Of a stretch of DNA of 64,000 bases, positions 1 through 9,279 are shown piece after piece. The first letter of the stretch is position 1. The number at the start of each line of letters is the position of its first letter. The DNA comes from Novosphingobium sp. EMRT-2 (lineage in GTDB: Bacteria > Pseudomonadota > Alphaproteobacteria > Sphingomonadales > Sphingomonadaceae), in NCBI RefSeq assembly GCF_005145025.1, contig NZ_CP039695.1:1979501-2043500 (forward strand), read 5' to 3'. The translations under genes and the position numbers were made by a program. The notes under the pieces were generated by a model. The model did not search any database, was not told the origin of the DNA, and was given only the letters and a program-made list of their open reading frames with translations.

Positions 1-768
1 CTGCCCAAGGTGGAGGCCTACGGAAAGCAGCTGTTCGCGGTGGCGCGCACGGCCAGCCTGCACGATGGCGAGATCATCTCCTATGGCCAGACCGCGTTCT
101 TCCTGGGGGCCGACTTCATCATCTCGGTGCGCTTCGGCAGCACGCGCGCGCATCTGACGCTGCGCGAGGAACTGGAGGCCAGCGCCGAACGGCTCGCAGA
201 AGGGCCGGACTACGTACTGCACGCCATTCTCGATTTCATCGTCGATGGCTACCAGCCGATCACCGATGGGCTGGAAGACGTGGCGCAGGACATGGAGGAA
301 GCGGCGATCGAATCCTTCCCCGGCCCGGCCACGATCCGCCGCATCTTCCGCCTGCGCCGCCAGTTGCGCCGGTTCGAACGGGTGATCGGGCCGATGCAGG
401 AAATGTGCGAGCGGCTGGTCGAGGCCGACCTGCCGACGATCGACCCGGCCGCGCGCATCTGGTTCCGCGACGTGCTGGACCACGTGCGCCGCTCGATGAC
501 GCGGGTGCGCGGCGTCAAGGAAACGCTGGCGGCGATCGTCGAAACCGCCAGCCTGCTGGAACAGCACCGCCAGGGCGAGATGACCCGCCAGCTCGCCGCC
601 TGGGCCGCGATCCTGGCGGTGCCCACCGCGATTGCCGGCATCTATGGCATGAACTTCGAATATATCCCCGAGCTGAAATGGCGCTTCGGCTATTTCCTGG
701 TGTGGAGCGTGATCCTCTCCGTCTGCGGCGGGCTATGGTATCGTTTCAAGCGGATCGGCTGGTTGTGA
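1..768 (+). CDS. corA: CorA-family Mg2+/divalent cation channel, 5' end outside window
   Basis: Inner-membrane pentameric channel for Mg2+ (or Co2+/Ni2+) uptake. The reading frame is open from the first base, so the N-terminus is missing; the GTG at 10 is an internal Val, not a convincing start. About 255 residues are visible. A long charged helical region is followed by two C-terminal membrane helices, and the family signature Gly-Met-Asn (YGMN) sits at the end of the first, about residue 213 counted from the GTG. The short basic tail after the second helix is normal for CorA. Substrate ion cannot be told from sequence. An inverted repeat overlaps the stop codon. Confidence 0.93.
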   Translation: MPKVEAYGKQLFAVARTASLHDGEIISYGQTAFFLGADFIISVRFGSTRAHLTLREELEASAERLAEGPDYVLHAILDFIVDGYQPITDGLEDVAQDMEEAAIESFPGPATIRRIFRLRRQLRRFERVIGPMQEMCERLVEADLPTIDPAARIWFRDVLDHVRRSMTRVRGVKETLAAIVETASLLEQHRQGEMTRQLAAWAAILAVPTAIAGIYGMNFEYIPELKWRFGYFLVWSVILSVCGGLWYRFKRIGWL

Positions 769-810
769 TTTTCAGAATGATGAAAAAGAATGCGGCATTG
801 TGAAAATCAC
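765..810. repeat. Inverted repeat at the end of corA
   Basis: The 10-base arm GTGATTTTCA at 765-774, which includes the corA stop, has a perfect inverted partner TGAAAATCAC at 801-810. The loop is 26 bases and no T-run follows, so a classical terminator is not supported. It may be a weak transcript-end hairpin or chance. Confidence 0.35.
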
Positions 811-884
811 AGCCAGCAGAACGCAGCGCGTGGGTAGCCCACCCCGCTGCGACTGACGCCGCCTGCGGCGGTGCAAGTCTCGCG

Positions 885-941
885 CCCCTCCCGCAAGCGG
901 GAGGGGACTCGCATATTCTCCCCTCCCGCTTGCGGGAGGGG
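885..941. repeat. REP-like palindrome pair, inverted relative to each other
   Basis: Two perfect palindromes with the same 10-base arms (CCCCTCCCGC / GCGGGAGGGG) lie at 885-906 (centre AA) and 920-941 (centre TT). Their centres are reverse complements, so the second copy is an inverted copy of the first, the layout of a bacterial interspersed mosaic element. A G-rich tail (GCTGGGGGTGGGC) follows the second. The same pair type recurs at 18865-18956. No RAYT transposase gene is in the window. Confidence 0.8.
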
Positions 942-988
942 CTGGGGGTGGGCAGCGTACCACCCTTCCCCAACAGTTCTGTCGCCCA

Positions 989-1026
989 TAAAAAAGGCCG
1001 CCCGCCCCGATGAGGGGGCAGGCGGC
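989..1026 (-). terminator. Rho-independent terminator of the TorF-family porin gene
   Basis: Read on the minus strand, a GC-rich stem (about 13 pairs, GCCGCCTGCCCCC against CGGGGCGGGCGGC, loop TCAT) is followed by a run of six T. It lies about 40 bases past the stop of the porin gene. Confidence 0.85.
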
Positions 1027-1064
1027 AGGCTCATGCATGCGGAAAAAGGCCGATCGTCAGGCGA

Positions 1065-1895
1065 TCAGAAGGCAACGGTGCCCGAAACCACCACCGCCGC
1101 GCCGGCGATCGAGGAGCCGTTCTTGGTCTGCGAGAAGTTCGGCTGGAGGTAGAGCGCTTCCTTGTTGCTGATGTCGGTATCGACATAGGCCACGCCCAGC
1201 ACCACCGGGCCGACGGCCACGTCGGCGCCCAGCATCCAGTCGGCATACTTGCCCGTGGGCGCGACCGAGGTGCCGTTGGGACCAAGGCCGGCGTTGCCGT
1301 CCGAATAGCCGACATGCGCCTTCAGCGTGACCGGGGTGTTGGGGATCGCCGCGCTGGCGTCGGTCCAGACGTAGAGGTTGTCCGACTTGGCGCCCGGCGC
1401 ATCGGGCACGCCGGTGGCGTAGGACGCCCCGCTCAGATACCAGCGGCCCAGCGATTCCTGCTTGGGCGCATAGGCAACGCCCGCCAGCAAGCTGACCGGG
1501 CCGACGGTGCCCGAAAGCTTGACGTAGGGCTCGGCGAAGTCGGTCTTGTCCGCGCCGCCCGGATACATGTACCAGGTCAGGCCCACGTCCACCGTGACGC
1601 CACCGATCGGCATCTTGTAGCCGCCGTAGATGTCCAGTTCGGTGTTGGAACCGCCGAAGGTGCCCCAGCCCGAAAGGTTGGAAGCCCAGGTGCCGACATA
1701 GAGGCCGCTTTCGTGCGACACGGTCAGACCGGCCTGCACGGCCAGCGCGCGGTCACTCTGCGACACGCCACGGAAGCGATAGTCCGAAACGATGGCGGCA
1801 GACCCGGAAACGGTAATGGGCTTGGGGGCTTCCTGGGCCAGCGCGGGGACCGAGAAAGCAAGCGCGGCAACCGCCGCCGCGACACGATAGAACAT
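1065..1895 (-). CDS. TorF/TIGR02001-family outer-membrane beta-barrel protein
   Basis: Predicted outer-membrane porin-like protein of 276 residues; substrate unknown. The first 20 residues form a signal peptide ending Pro-Ala-Leu-Ala before Gln-Glu. The mature start SGSAAIVSDYRFRGVSQSDR is the hallmark N-terminal strand of the TIGR02001 family, and the chain ends in Phe as barrel proteins usually do. The frame is open further upstream to 2021, but the ATG at 1895 is preceded by a strong AGGGAGGA ribosome site and gives the signal peptide, so it is chosen. It stands alone between corA and the divergent phosphate pair and has its own terminator. Confidence 0.87.
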   Translation of the reverse strand: MFYRVAAAVAALAFSVPALAQEAPKPITVSGSAAIVSDYRFRGVSQSDRALAVQAGLTVSHESGLYVGTWASNLSGWGTFGGSNTELDIYGGYKMPIGGVTVDVGLTWYMYPGGADKTDFAEPYVKLSGTVGPVSLLAGVAYAPKQESLGRWYLSGASYATGVPDAPGAKSDNLYVWTDASAAIPNTPVTLKAHVGYSDGNAGLGPNGTSVAPTGKYADWMLGADVAVGPVVLGVAYVDTDISNKEALYLQPNFSQTKNGSSIAGAAVVVSGTVAF

Positions 1896-2074
1896 TGGAA
1901 CGTCCTCCCTGGACTTGTCTTGGGAACGTTCCGCCTGCGTCCGCCGCGCGCTGCCACTCTGTCTGGTGTGGGGCCGCTTCACGCCGGAGCCGTTGGGATA
2001 CGCAGCCATTTTTGCCCCCATTTTGCCTTTGTGTAAGGAAACATTGCTGGCTCGCGCGCCGCCGCGCCGGTGGA

Positions 2075-2095
2075 CAATATGGCACGTTCATATTG
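2075..2095. promoter_or_regulatory. Dyad CAATATG-N7-CATATTG upstream of the DUF47-PiT pair
   Basis: Perfect 7-base inverted arms (2075-2081 and 2089-2095) sit in the 294-base divergent gap between the porin gene and the DUF47 gene, in an A/T-rich pocket of otherwise GC-rich DNA. It does not match a Pho box. The 7-base spacing suits a dimeric regulator site, but no protein can be named. Nothing else was recognised in the gap. Confidence 0.45.
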
Positions 2096-2189
2096 AGAGA
2101 GGCGGGCAACTCTCCTAGTGCGCGCGACGAGCACCGCGCGCAGACCGCGATTCGCTCCAGGGACAGAACTTTTTACGGAAGCGATAGCG

Positions 2190-2837
2190 ATGTTCGGCTG
2201 GTTCCAGCGCCTCCTGCCCAAGTCCGGCGATTTCTTCGACATGTTCGAACGCCACGCCGCAACGCTCGTGGCCGCCGCCGAGGCGCTCTCGCGCCTGACC
2301 CGTTCGGAAGGCAACGCGGCGGAATACATCGCCACGATCCGCAAGCGCGAGCACGAGGCGGACGATATCATCCGCGAAGTGCTCTACACCGTGCGCCGCA
2401 CGTTCCTGACCCCGTTCGATCGCGGCGCGATCACCTCGCTGATCGCCGCCATGGACGATACGATCGACGAAATGCAGGCCGCCGCATCGGCCATCGAGCT
2501 TTACGAAGTCGCGAAGTTCGAGCCGGAAATGCAGGCCATGGCCGACAAGATCGTCGAAGCCTGCGACCTCATCGCGGAAGCGATGCCGCTGCTGCGCGAC
2601 GTGGAACGCAACGGCGCGCGCCTGCACCAGTTGACGGAGCGCATCGTCAAGCTGGAAGGCGCAGTGGACCTTGTTCACCAGGCGGGGCTGAAGGCCAACT
2701 TCATCACCCGGCGCGGCGATGGCGATCTGGTCGCCTTCATCGTCTCGCGCGAAATCTACAAGCACCTCGAAAAGATCGCCGACGCGTTCGAGGATGTCGC
2801 GAACGAGATCGACGCCCTCGTCATCGACCACGCCTGA
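2190..2837 (+). CDS. DUF47 (PhoU-like) protein, partner of the PiT phosphate transporter
   Basis: Cytoplasmic all-helical protein of 215 residues in the DUF47/TIGR00153 family, distantly related to PhoU and thought to modulate the neighbouring PiT transporter. The sequence starts MFGWFQRLLPK, typical for the family, and carries the conserved KREHEADDI stretch, about residue 50, and a KHLEKIADAFEDVANEI C-terminal helix. The start at 2190 is chosen over an in-frame ATG at 2118 because family members begin here. The PiT gene follows 23 bases later, so the two are very likely one transcript. Confidence 0.9.
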   Translation: MFGWFQRLLPKSGDFFDMFERHAATLVAAAEALSRLTRSEGNAAEYIATIRKREHEADDIIREVLYTVRRTFLTPFDRGAITSLIAAMDDTIDEMQAAASAIELYEVAKFEPEMQAMADKIVEACDLIAEAMPLLRDVERNGARLHQLTERIVKLEGAVDLVHQAGLKANFITRRGDGDLVAFIVSREIYKHLEKIADAFEDVANEIDALVIDHA

Positions 2838-2860
2838 TCGGCCGGCCGGGAACGCGCACC

Positions 2861-3859
2861 ATGCACGAAATCGCCTTTCCGCTGCTGGTCGGCCTCATCG
2901 CGCTGGCGCTGGCCTTCGATTTCCTCAACGGGTTGCATGACGCGGCCAACTCCATCGCCACGGTGGTTTCCACGCGGCTGCTTTCGCCGGTACAGGCGGT
3001 GCTGTTCGCCGCCGTCGGCAATTTCGTGGCCTACTGGATGGTGGGCCTGCACGTCGCCGAAACGGTGGGCAAGGGCATCATCGACAAGGACGTGGTGACG
3101 CCGGCGGTGGTGTTCGGCGCGCTGATCGGCGCGATGTTCTGGAACGTACTGACCTGGGTGAAGGGCATTCCCTCCTCGTCCAGCCACGCACTGATCGGCG
3201 GCCTGCTGGGCGCGGGCATCATGCACGGCGGGTTCGGCGCAGTGGAAAGCTCGGGCACCAGCAAGACGATCGTCGCGATCTTCCTGTCGCCGATGATCGG
3301 CTTCGCGCTGGCCATGCTGATGGTGCTGATCACCAGCTGGCTGTTCCGCGGCTTCCAGCCACGCCGGGCGGAGCGGGTGTTCAAGTCGCTCCACCTGGTC
3401 AGCAGCGCGGCCTATTCGATCAGCCACGGCGGCAACGACGCGCAGAAGACGATGGGGATCATCGCGGTGCTGCTCTATTCCACGGGCACGCTGAAAGGCG
3501 AATTCCACGTGCCCGAATGGGTCGTGATCGCCTGCTACGCCGCAATTTCGCTGGGCACGCTCTCGGGCGGCTGGAAGATCATCCAGACGATGGGCAGCAA
3601 ACTGACCCAGCTCAATCATCACACCGGCTTCTGCGCCTCCACCGCCGGCTCGATCGTGGTGTTCGGCGCCAGTGCCATGGGCATTCCGGTCTCGACCACG
3701 CACGCCATCACCGGCTCCGTCGTCGGCACCGGCGCGGCCCGCCGCGCCAGCGCGGTGCGCTGGGGCGTGGCGACGCGCGTGGTCGTGGCGTGGTTCATCA
3801 CCATTCCCGCCAGCGCCGCCGTGGGCGCCGCGTTCTACCTGCTCACCCGCCTGTTCTGA
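2861..3859 (+). CDS. pit: PiT-family low-affinity inorganic phosphate transporter
   Basis: Inner-membrane permease of 332 residues importing phosphate (as metal-phosphate) with H+. It has about ten hydrophobic segments and the two inverted family signatures: LNGLHDAANSIATVVST near the N-terminus (about residue 23) and SISHGGNDAQKTMG in the second half (about residue 186). The PVSTTHAITGS stretch near the C-terminus is also typical. It directly follows the DUF47 gene, the usual arrangement of the pair. A short hairpin with three T follows the stop. Confidence 0.93.
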   Translation: MHEIAFPLLVGLIALALAFDFLNGLHDAANSIATVVSTRLLSPVQAVLFAAVGNFVAYWMVGLHVAETVGKGIIDKDVVTPAVVFGALIGAMFWNVLTWVKGIPSSSSHALIGGLLGAGIMHGGFGAVESSGTSKTIVAIFLSPMIGFALAMLMVLITSWLFRGFQPRRAERVFKSLHLVSSAAYSISHGGNDAQKTMGIIAVLLYSTGTLKGEFHVPEWVVIACYAAISLGTLSGGWKIIQTMGSKLTQLNHHTGFCASTAGSIVVFGASAMGIPVSTTHAITGSVVGTGAARRASAVRWGVATRVVVAWFITIPASAAVGAAFYLLTRLF

Positions 3860-3882
3860 ACGCCGAGCTGTCCTGAGCATAG

Positions 3883-3897
3883 GCCCGTTCGGGCTTT
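3883..3897 (+). terminator. Possible weak terminator after pit
   Basis: GCCCG/CGGGC stem with a two-base loop followed by three T, 24 bases past the pit stop, enclosed by a weaker outer pairing (CTGTC ... GACAG). The T-run is short, so termination here is uncertain. Confidence 0.3.
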
Positions 3898-3968
3898 GAC
3901 AGCCGGCTTCCCGCGCGACACTGTGCGCCGGCGCGGGGTTTGGCGCGCGGCAACAGGGGCATGGGCAT

Positions 3969-5522
3969 ATGACGGTTCGCGCAGGTTTTCGCGCGCTGAT
4001 GGCAGGCGCGGGGCTGGCGGCCACGGCCCTGCCCCTTGTCCCGCTTGCCACCCCCGCCCGCGCCGCGACCCCGGCGGAAAAGATCGCGGCGATGGACGAC
4101 GCCGCGCTGTTCGACCGGTTCGGCAAAGAAGTGGTCAAGCTGGGCAAACCCGCCGTCTGCGAGGCCGTGCCCTATACCGACGAGATGGCGCGGCGGCGTC
4201 CGGCGCAGCGGCTGATGGCCATTGCCGCGCTGCTCCGTTCCAACTGCGCGCTGTTCCAGGACCGCTATCCCGATGCGCTGCGCGAGGGGGAGGAGGCCGA
4301 AGGGTTGGGTTTCGGCCGCGACGGGGACGAACTGCGCGTGCTGGTCGATTTCCTCGCCATGCAGGCCGCCCTGCGCGCGGGTAACGGCGATGCCTATGCC
4401 GAGCACCTTGGCCATGTCGCGGCGCGCGGCAACGCGGCGGAGTTCGCCGGCCTGCAGCGGCCCGCCATCTTCGTCGGCCTGCGCACGGCCGCCATCGGTA
4501 ACCAGGATCGCGCGGTGCTGGCGCTTGCCCGGTCGCCGGCGTTTCCGTCACTCACCCCCGATATGCGCGGCCCCGTGGCGGCCAAGGCACTGCGCCCGGC
4601 GCTGGCGGCGGGCGATACCGCCGTGGCAGACATGCTGGTGGGCGAGCTGCGCTTCCCGAAGACTGCTCTCGATATGCTGGTCGACCGCGACTACGAAAAC
4701 GGCTGGCCCATGCTGGCCCGCCGCGTCGGCCCCCATGCTCAAACGATACTGCTGCAAAGCGTCGAAGCCGCCACGGCCGATCTCGCCAAGGCGCCGGAAG
4801 ACCACACGGTGCTGTCGCGCCTGGTGGATGCGCTGGTCGATGCCGGACGGTTCGACGAGGCGATCGCGGCGGCGCAGCGGATCGATCACACCGACAAGGG
4901 GCTGCGCAAGGCGGGCGAGTACGACGGCTGGATCATCAATGCCGAGGTCCGCGCGCTCGACGCGCTGGGCCGCACGGCCGAGGCGGACGCGCTGTTCGAC
5001 CGGCTCACCGCCCTGCCCTGGCGCGAGCGCGGCTGGATGGTCAATTTCGTCATCAACCGCGCGGAACGGCTGGTGCGCCACGGGGCGTGGGACCGGGCGG
5101 TGCTGGCCGCCGCGCTCGCCACCGAAGTCGCCAACGCGCAGGGTTCGCCCTATGCCCGGCTGTCCGCATCGGCGCAGCGCCTGTGCGCGATGCACCACGC
5201 CCAACCCGATCAGGACCAGCGCCTGCTGCGCGAGGCGATCTATGCCCATTGGCGGGATTCGGTTGATGCGGCGGTACAGGCTGCGCAGTGCCTGGGCGAT
5301 GATGCGGCGGGACGGCAGTTCCTGAAGGACGGCCTCGCCGATGCGAAGATGCGTTCCTACGGGCTCGCGCTGCTCCAGCCAGAAGGTGTGGACATCGTCA
5401 GCGATTCCGCCAGCACTGCGCCCCACGCACGCGAACTCATGGACGCCGACGCCGATCTGCGCGCCGCCTATGATCGCGCGGGCCGCGATCTTCCGGAAGA
5501 CCTGCGCCCCGCGCGGCGCTGA
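3969..5522 (+). CDS. Exported alpha-helical repeat (TPR/SEL1-like) protein of unknown function
   Basis: A 517-residue protein with an N-terminal signal peptide (hydrophobic stretch followed by an Ala-rich cleavage region near residue 32). The rest is Ala/Leu/Arg-rich and reads as stacked short helices, with stretches such as EAIAAAQRI and AEADALFDRL that resemble tetratricopeptide units. No catalytic motif was recognised. It lies between pit and the M28 peptidase on the same strand with 110- and 135-base gaps, so operon membership is doubtful. Probably a periplasmic scaffold, but this is inference from fold type only. Confidence 0.7.
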   Translation: MTVRAGFRALMAGAGLAATALPLVPLATPARAATPAEKIAAMDDAALFDRFGKEVVKLGKPAVCEAVPYTDEMARRRPAQRLMAIAALLRSNCALFQDRYPDALREGEEAEGLGFGRDGDELRVLVDFLAMQAALRAGNGDAYAEHLGHVAARGNAAEFAGLQRPAIFVGLRTAAIGNQDRAVLALARSPAFPSLTPDMRGPVAAKALRPALAAGDTAVADMLVGELRFPKTALDMLVDRDYENGWPMLARRVGPHAQTILLQSVEAATADLAKAPEDHTVLSRLVDALVDAGRFDEAIAAAQRIDHTDKGLRKAGEYDGWIINAEVRALDALGRTAEADALFDRLTALPWRERGWMVNFVINRAERLVRHGAWDRAVLAAALATEVANAQGSPYARLSASAQRLCAMHHAQPDQDQRLLREAIYAHWRDSVDAAVQAAQCLGDDAAGRQFLKDGLADAKMRSYGLALLQPEGVDIVSDSASTAPHARELMDADADLRAAYDRAGRDLPEDLRPARR

Positions 5523-5657
5523 CGACGCGATCGCGCGCGGGAAGTGGCCAAAAAGGGCGTGGGATTTCCGGGCATTGCCCCTTGGCAAAGCGCGCGGCGA
5601 TGGCAGGATGCAGCCTTGTCCATTTCGGCCCGAACCCTTCCGGGGAGAACCTTTTCC

Positions 5658-7295
5658 ATGTCCAGCCGTCCTGCCTTTCGTGGCGCCCTTCGCGCCGCCG
5701 CCGCGCTCTCTGTCCTGCTCGCGCCGCTGCTGCCAGCGCCCGCGCTGGCCGGGCCGGCCGAGGACGCCGCCGTCGCGCGGATCATCGACGAAGGCATGAA
5801 CCGCAGCGCGGTGATGACCACCGCCAGCCAGCTGATGGACGGCATCGGCCCGCGCCTCACCAATTCGGAAAACCACCGCAAGGCCGAACGCTGGGCGATG
5901 GACGTGCTGCGCGGCTATGGCCTGGCCAACATCCACGCCGAACCGTTCAACTTCGGGCTGGGCTGGAACGCCGATGGCTGGTCCGCCGCGATGGTCTCGC
6001 CCCGCCCGCTTGCGCTGACGGCAATTCCGGTGGCGTGGTCGCCGCCGACCACGGGCGCGGTGCGCGCGCCGGTGATCGTCGCGCCGATGAGCCGGGAAGA
6101 GAACTTCGCCGAATGGAAAGGCAAGCTCGCCGGCCGCATCGTGCTGGTCTCGCTGCCGGGCGCGACCAGCGAATCCAAGGACCCGGTGTTCAAGCGCTAT
6201 ACCGATGCCGAGATCGGCGAATTCGACAAGTTCGACCAGCCGCGCTTCGATCCCGAAGCCGCCGCGCTGCAGATCCGCAACCGCAGTTTCCTGCGCAAGC
6301 TGACCGAATTCCTCAAGGCCGAAGGCGCGCTCGCGCTGGTGCGCATGAGCTATCGCGACGGCAAGCTGGTCCATGGCGAAGGCTATGACTTCGTGCCCGG
6401 CAAGACGCTGGCCGTGCCGGCGATGGAACTGGCGCAGGAGGATTACCGCCGCCTCGTCCGCCTGGCGAAGACCGGCGCCGCGCCCGAGATCGAACTGAAC
6501 ATCGAGGCGCGCTTCGACGACAAGAACCTGATGGCGGAGAACGTCATCGCCGAAATCCCCGGCACCGATCCCAAGGCGGGCTATGTCATGGCCGGCGCGC
6601 ATTTCGACAGCTGGATCGCGGGCGACGGCGCCAACGACAACGGTGCCGGCAGCGTCGCCGTGATCGAGGCCGCACGGCTGATCGCCAAGCTGGGCGTCCG
6701 GCCGAAGCGCACTATCCGCTTCGCGCTGTGGAGCGGCGAGGAACAGGGCCTGCTCGGCTCGCGCGCCTATATCGAACAGCACCTTGCCTCGCGCCCGGTC
6801 GATCCCGCGCTGACGGGCATCGAATCCTATGTGGCGTGGCGCAACGCCTTCCCGATCACGCCGAAGGCCGAATACGCGGCGCTGAAAGCCTATTTCAACA
6901 TGGACAACGGATCGGGCCGGTTCCGCGGCATCTATGCCGAGGGCAACCTGGGCGCGGGCGCAATCCTGAGCGACTGGCTGGCCCCGTTCAAATCGATGGG
7001 CGCGGGCCGCGTCGTCGCGGAGAAGACCGGCGGCACCGACCACGTCTATCTCCAGTCGATCGGCCTGCCCGGCTATCAGTTCATCCAGGACCCGCTCGAT
7101 TACGACAGCCGCGTCCACCATTCCAGCATCGACACGCTGGACCACATGCGCGCGGACGACATGCGCCAGGCCTCGGTGATCCTGGCGGGCATGCTGTGGC
7201 AGGCCGCCAACAGCGACAAGGAACTGCCGCGCAGCCCGCTGCCCACGCAGCCCGCGCCGACCGACCCGTTCAAGGTGGCGGACCCGAACCAGTAG
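5658..7295 (+). CDS. Secreted M28-family zinc metallopeptidase (carboxypeptidase Q / aminopeptidase type)
   Basis: Exported peptidase of 545 residues expected to remove amino acids from peptides in the periplasm or outside the cell. A signal peptide ends near residue 30 (LLPAPALA). A PA-like insert lies in the first half, and the M28 catalytic core follows with the expected metal and catalytic residues: His in AGAHFDSW, Asp in GANDNGAGS, the Glu pair in WSGEEQGLLGS, Asp in FNMDNGSG and His in RVHHSSIDT. The ATG at 5658 follows GGGGAGAA and gives the signal peptide; an upstream in-frame ATG at 5544 would bury it. Confidence 0.88.
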   Translation: MSSRPAFRGALRAAAALSVLLAPLLPAPALAGPAEDAAVARIIDEGMNRSAVMTTASQLMDGIGPRLTNSENHRKAERWAMDVLRGYGLANIHAEPFNFGLGWNADGWSAAMVSPRPLALTAIPVAWSPPTTGAVRAPVIVAPMSREENFAEWKGKLAGRIVLVSLPGATSESKDPVFKRYTDAEIGEFDKFDQPRFDPEAAALQIRNRSFLRKLTEFLKAEGALALVRMSYRDGKLVHGEGYDFVPGKTLAVPAMELAQEDYRRLVRLAKTGAAPEIELNIEARFDDKNLMAENVIAEIPGTDPKAGYVMAGAHFDSWIAGDGANDNGAGSVAVIEAARLIAKLGVRPKRTIRFALWSGEEQGLLGSRAYIEQHLASRPVDPALTGIESYVAWRNAFPITPKAEYAALKAYFNMDNGSGRFRGIYAEGNLGAGAILSDWLAPFKSMGAGRVVAEKTGGTDHVYLQSIGLPGYQFIQDPLDYDSRVHHSSIDTLDHMRADDMRQASVILAGMLWQAANSDKELPRSPLPTQPAPTDPFKVADPNQ

Positions 7296-7311
7296 AGCGC
7301 GATGGATCGCG

Positions 7312-8706
7312 TCAGGCGATCACGCCGTAGAGGTCGTGCGCGTCGGCGTCCTCGATCCGCACCTGCGCGAAATCGCCCGGCTTCAACGTAGCGGGCACGT
7401 TGCGCAGATAGACCGCGCCGTCGATTTCCGGGGCGTCGGCCTGGCTGCGCGCGGTCGCGCCCAGATCGCCGTCCTCGTCCGGCTCGCCCACCTCGTCCAC
7501 GATCACCTGGATCGTACGGCCGACCTTGGCGGCGAGCTTGGCCGCGCTGATCGCCTCGGTCTTTTCCATCAGACGGGCGTAGCGTTCCTCCTTGACCTCC
7601 TCCGGCACCGGATCGGGCAGGTGGTTGGCGCTCGCGCCGTCCACCGGTTCGAAGCGGAAGCCGCCCACACGGTCGAGCTGCGCCTCGTCCAGCCAGTCGA
7701 GCAGGTACTGGAAATCCGCCTCGGTCTCGCCGGGGAAGCCGACCACGAAGCTCGACCGGATGGCGATGTCGGGGCACACTTCCCGCCAGGCCTTCAGCCT
7801 GTCCAGCACCTTGGCCTCATTCGCCGGCCGCTTCATCGCGCGCAGCACGCTGGGGCTGGCGTGCTGGAACGGGATGTCGAGATAGGGCGTCACCAGCCCT
7901 TCGGCCATCAGCGGGATCACCGCGTCGACATGGGGGTAAGGGTACACGTAATGGAGGCGCACCCATGGCGTTTCGCCCTGCGGGGTGCGCAACTGGCCCA
8001 GCTCGCGCGCCAGATCGGTCATGTGGGTGCGCACGGGATGCCCCTTCCACTGGCGCTCCTCGTGCCGCACGTCCACGCCATAGGCCGAGGTGTCCTGGCT
8101 GATGACCAGCAGTTCCTTCGTCCCCGCCGCCACCAGCTTCTCCGCCTCGCGCAGCACGGCGTCGATGCGCCGGCTGGCCAGCTTTCCGCGCAGGCTGGGG
8201 ATGATACAGAACGCGCAGGCGTGGTTGCAGCCTTCGGAAATCTTGAGGTAGCTGTAATGGCGCGGCGTCAGCTTGATCCCGCCCTGGTCGTCCAGCGCCT
8301 GCGGGATCAGGTCGATATACGGCCCCATGCCGGGCGGCGCGGCTTCGTGCACCGCTTCCACCACCGCCTCGTACTGGTGCGCGCCGGTTACCGCCAGCAC
8401 GTCGGGGAACTTCGCGCGGATCAGCTCGGCCTCGTTGCCCATGCACCCGGTCACGATCACGCGGCCGTTCTCGGCGATCGCCTCGCCGATCGCGGCCAGG
8501 CTTTCCTCCTTGGCCGAATCGAGGAAGCCGCAGGTGTTGACCAGCACCACGTCCGCCCCGGCATAGTCCGCGCTCATGGCATAGCCATCGGCGCGCAGGC
8601 GCGTGAGAATGCGTTCGGAATCGACCAGCGCCTTGGGGCAGCCAAGGCTGACCATGCCGACGCGCGGCGCTTCGGGAAGCGTGATGGGGGAATTCTGGGA
8701 TGTCAT
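7312..8706 (-). CDS. rimO: Ribosomal protein S12 methylthiotransferase RimO (radical SAM)
   Basis: Adds a methylthio group to the conserved Asp of ribosomal protein S12 using two 4Fe-4S clusters and SAM. In 464 residues the expected order is seen: UPF0004 N-terminal domain ([14 protein letters not shown]), the radical-SAM cysteines in [18 protein letters not shown] typical of RimO rather than MiaB, and a C-terminal TRAM domain. The gene points away from DUF1761 across a 149-base gap rich in CATCAT motifs, and is convergent with the M28 peptidase with 16 bases between. Confidence 0.95.
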   Translation of the reverse strand: MTSQNSPITLPEAPRVGMVSLGCPKALVDSERILTRLRADGYAMSADYAGADVVLVNTCGFLDSAKEESLAAIGEAIAENGRVIVTGCMGNEAELIRAKFPDVLAVTGAHQYEAVVEAVHEAAPPGMGPYIDLIPQALDDQGGIKLTPRHYSYLKISEGCNHACAFCIIPSLRGKLASRRIDAVLREAEKLVAAGTKELLVISQDTSAYGVDVRHEERQWKGHPVRTHMTDLARELGQLRTPQGETPWVRLHYVYPYPHVDAVIPLMAEGLVTPYLDIPFQHASPSVLRAMKRPANEAKVLDRLKAWREVCPDIAIRSSFVVGFPGETEADFQYLLDWLDEAQLDRVGGFRFEPVDGASANHLPDPVPEEVKEERYARLMEKTEAISAAKLAAKVGRTIQVIVDEVGEPDEDGDLGATARSQADAPEIDGAVYLRNVPATLKPGDFAQVRIEDADAHDLYGVIA

Positions 8707-8855
8707 GGCGACCGCGCCTTACGCGGATTCGCGCCGCCCGTCATCATGCGGCATCATCATTCGGCGTCATCAGCCATCATCGCAGCGCCCGCGAATTGCC
8801 AATGTGACGTCATCTCGCTACCGTCTCGCGAGGCGGGAAGCGAGGAAAGAGCAGA

Positions 8856-9266
8856 ATGGGTCCGGTGAACTGGCTGGCGGTGTTTCTCGCTATGCTTGCC
8901 GCGCTGACGGTGACCGCGGTGTGGTATGGGCCGCTGTTCGGCCGCGCCAAGCTGGAAGAGGTCGGCCCCGGTGGCCTCGGCACCCGCACCGCGCCCGCGC
9001 GCACGCTGGCGATCACGGCCGCGCTGCTGCTGGTGACGGCATCGATGATGGGGCACATGTTCGCGCGCGTCGGCCCCGAAACGCTGGCGGTGAAGCCCTG
9101 GCTCTATTTCATGATGTCGGGCGGCCTTGCCGGTGCCTTCGTGATCCCGTCGCTGTGGATCAGCTATACCCAGCAGCGGATTTCCACCCGCCTCGCGCTC
9201 ATCGACGCCGGATTCTGGATGGTCGCCTACCTGGCGATGGGGCTTGTGTTCTTCCTGATCCACTGA
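8856..9266 (+). CDS. DUF1761 small integral membrane protein
   Basis: A 136-residue protein with four predicted membrane helices (about residues 5-24, 48-68, 80-100, 112-133). The N-terminus NWLAVFLAMLAALTVTAVWYG, with the WYGPLFG motif, matches DUF1761, a widespread family without a known function. GAGGAAAG lies ten bases before the ATG. It is monocistronic, divergent from rimO and convergent with the K+ channel gene. Confidence 0.8.
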   Translation: MGPVNWLAVFLAMLAALTVTAVWYGPLFGRAKLEEVGPGGLGTRTAPARTLAITAALLLVTASMMGHMFARVGPETLAVKPWLYFMMSGGLAGAFVIPSLWISYTQQRISTRLALIDAGFWMVAYLAMGLVFFLIH

Positions 9267-9279
9267 TCGCTGGCGACGG

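Noticed and set aside
1895..2860. Long upstream part of the plus-strand frame that contains pit
   Set aside because: The frame is open by composition only; it overlaps the DUF47 gene out of frame, and pit begins at the ATG at 2861.
2756..4147. 463-codon minus-strand frame across pit
   Set aside because: Antisense shadow of pit and its flank; low-complexity composition, no ribosome site.
4548..7145. 865-codon open frame on the minus strand
   Set aside because: It lies antisense to the exported repeat protein and the M28 peptidase, shows no domain, and has the Arg/Gly/Ala/His-rich make-up of a GC-rich shadow frame.
8805..8812. TGACGTCA palindrome before DUF1761
   Set aside because: Only eight bases, no second site, and short palindromes of this size are expected by chance; the CATCAT tracts nearby are not a clean repeat either.
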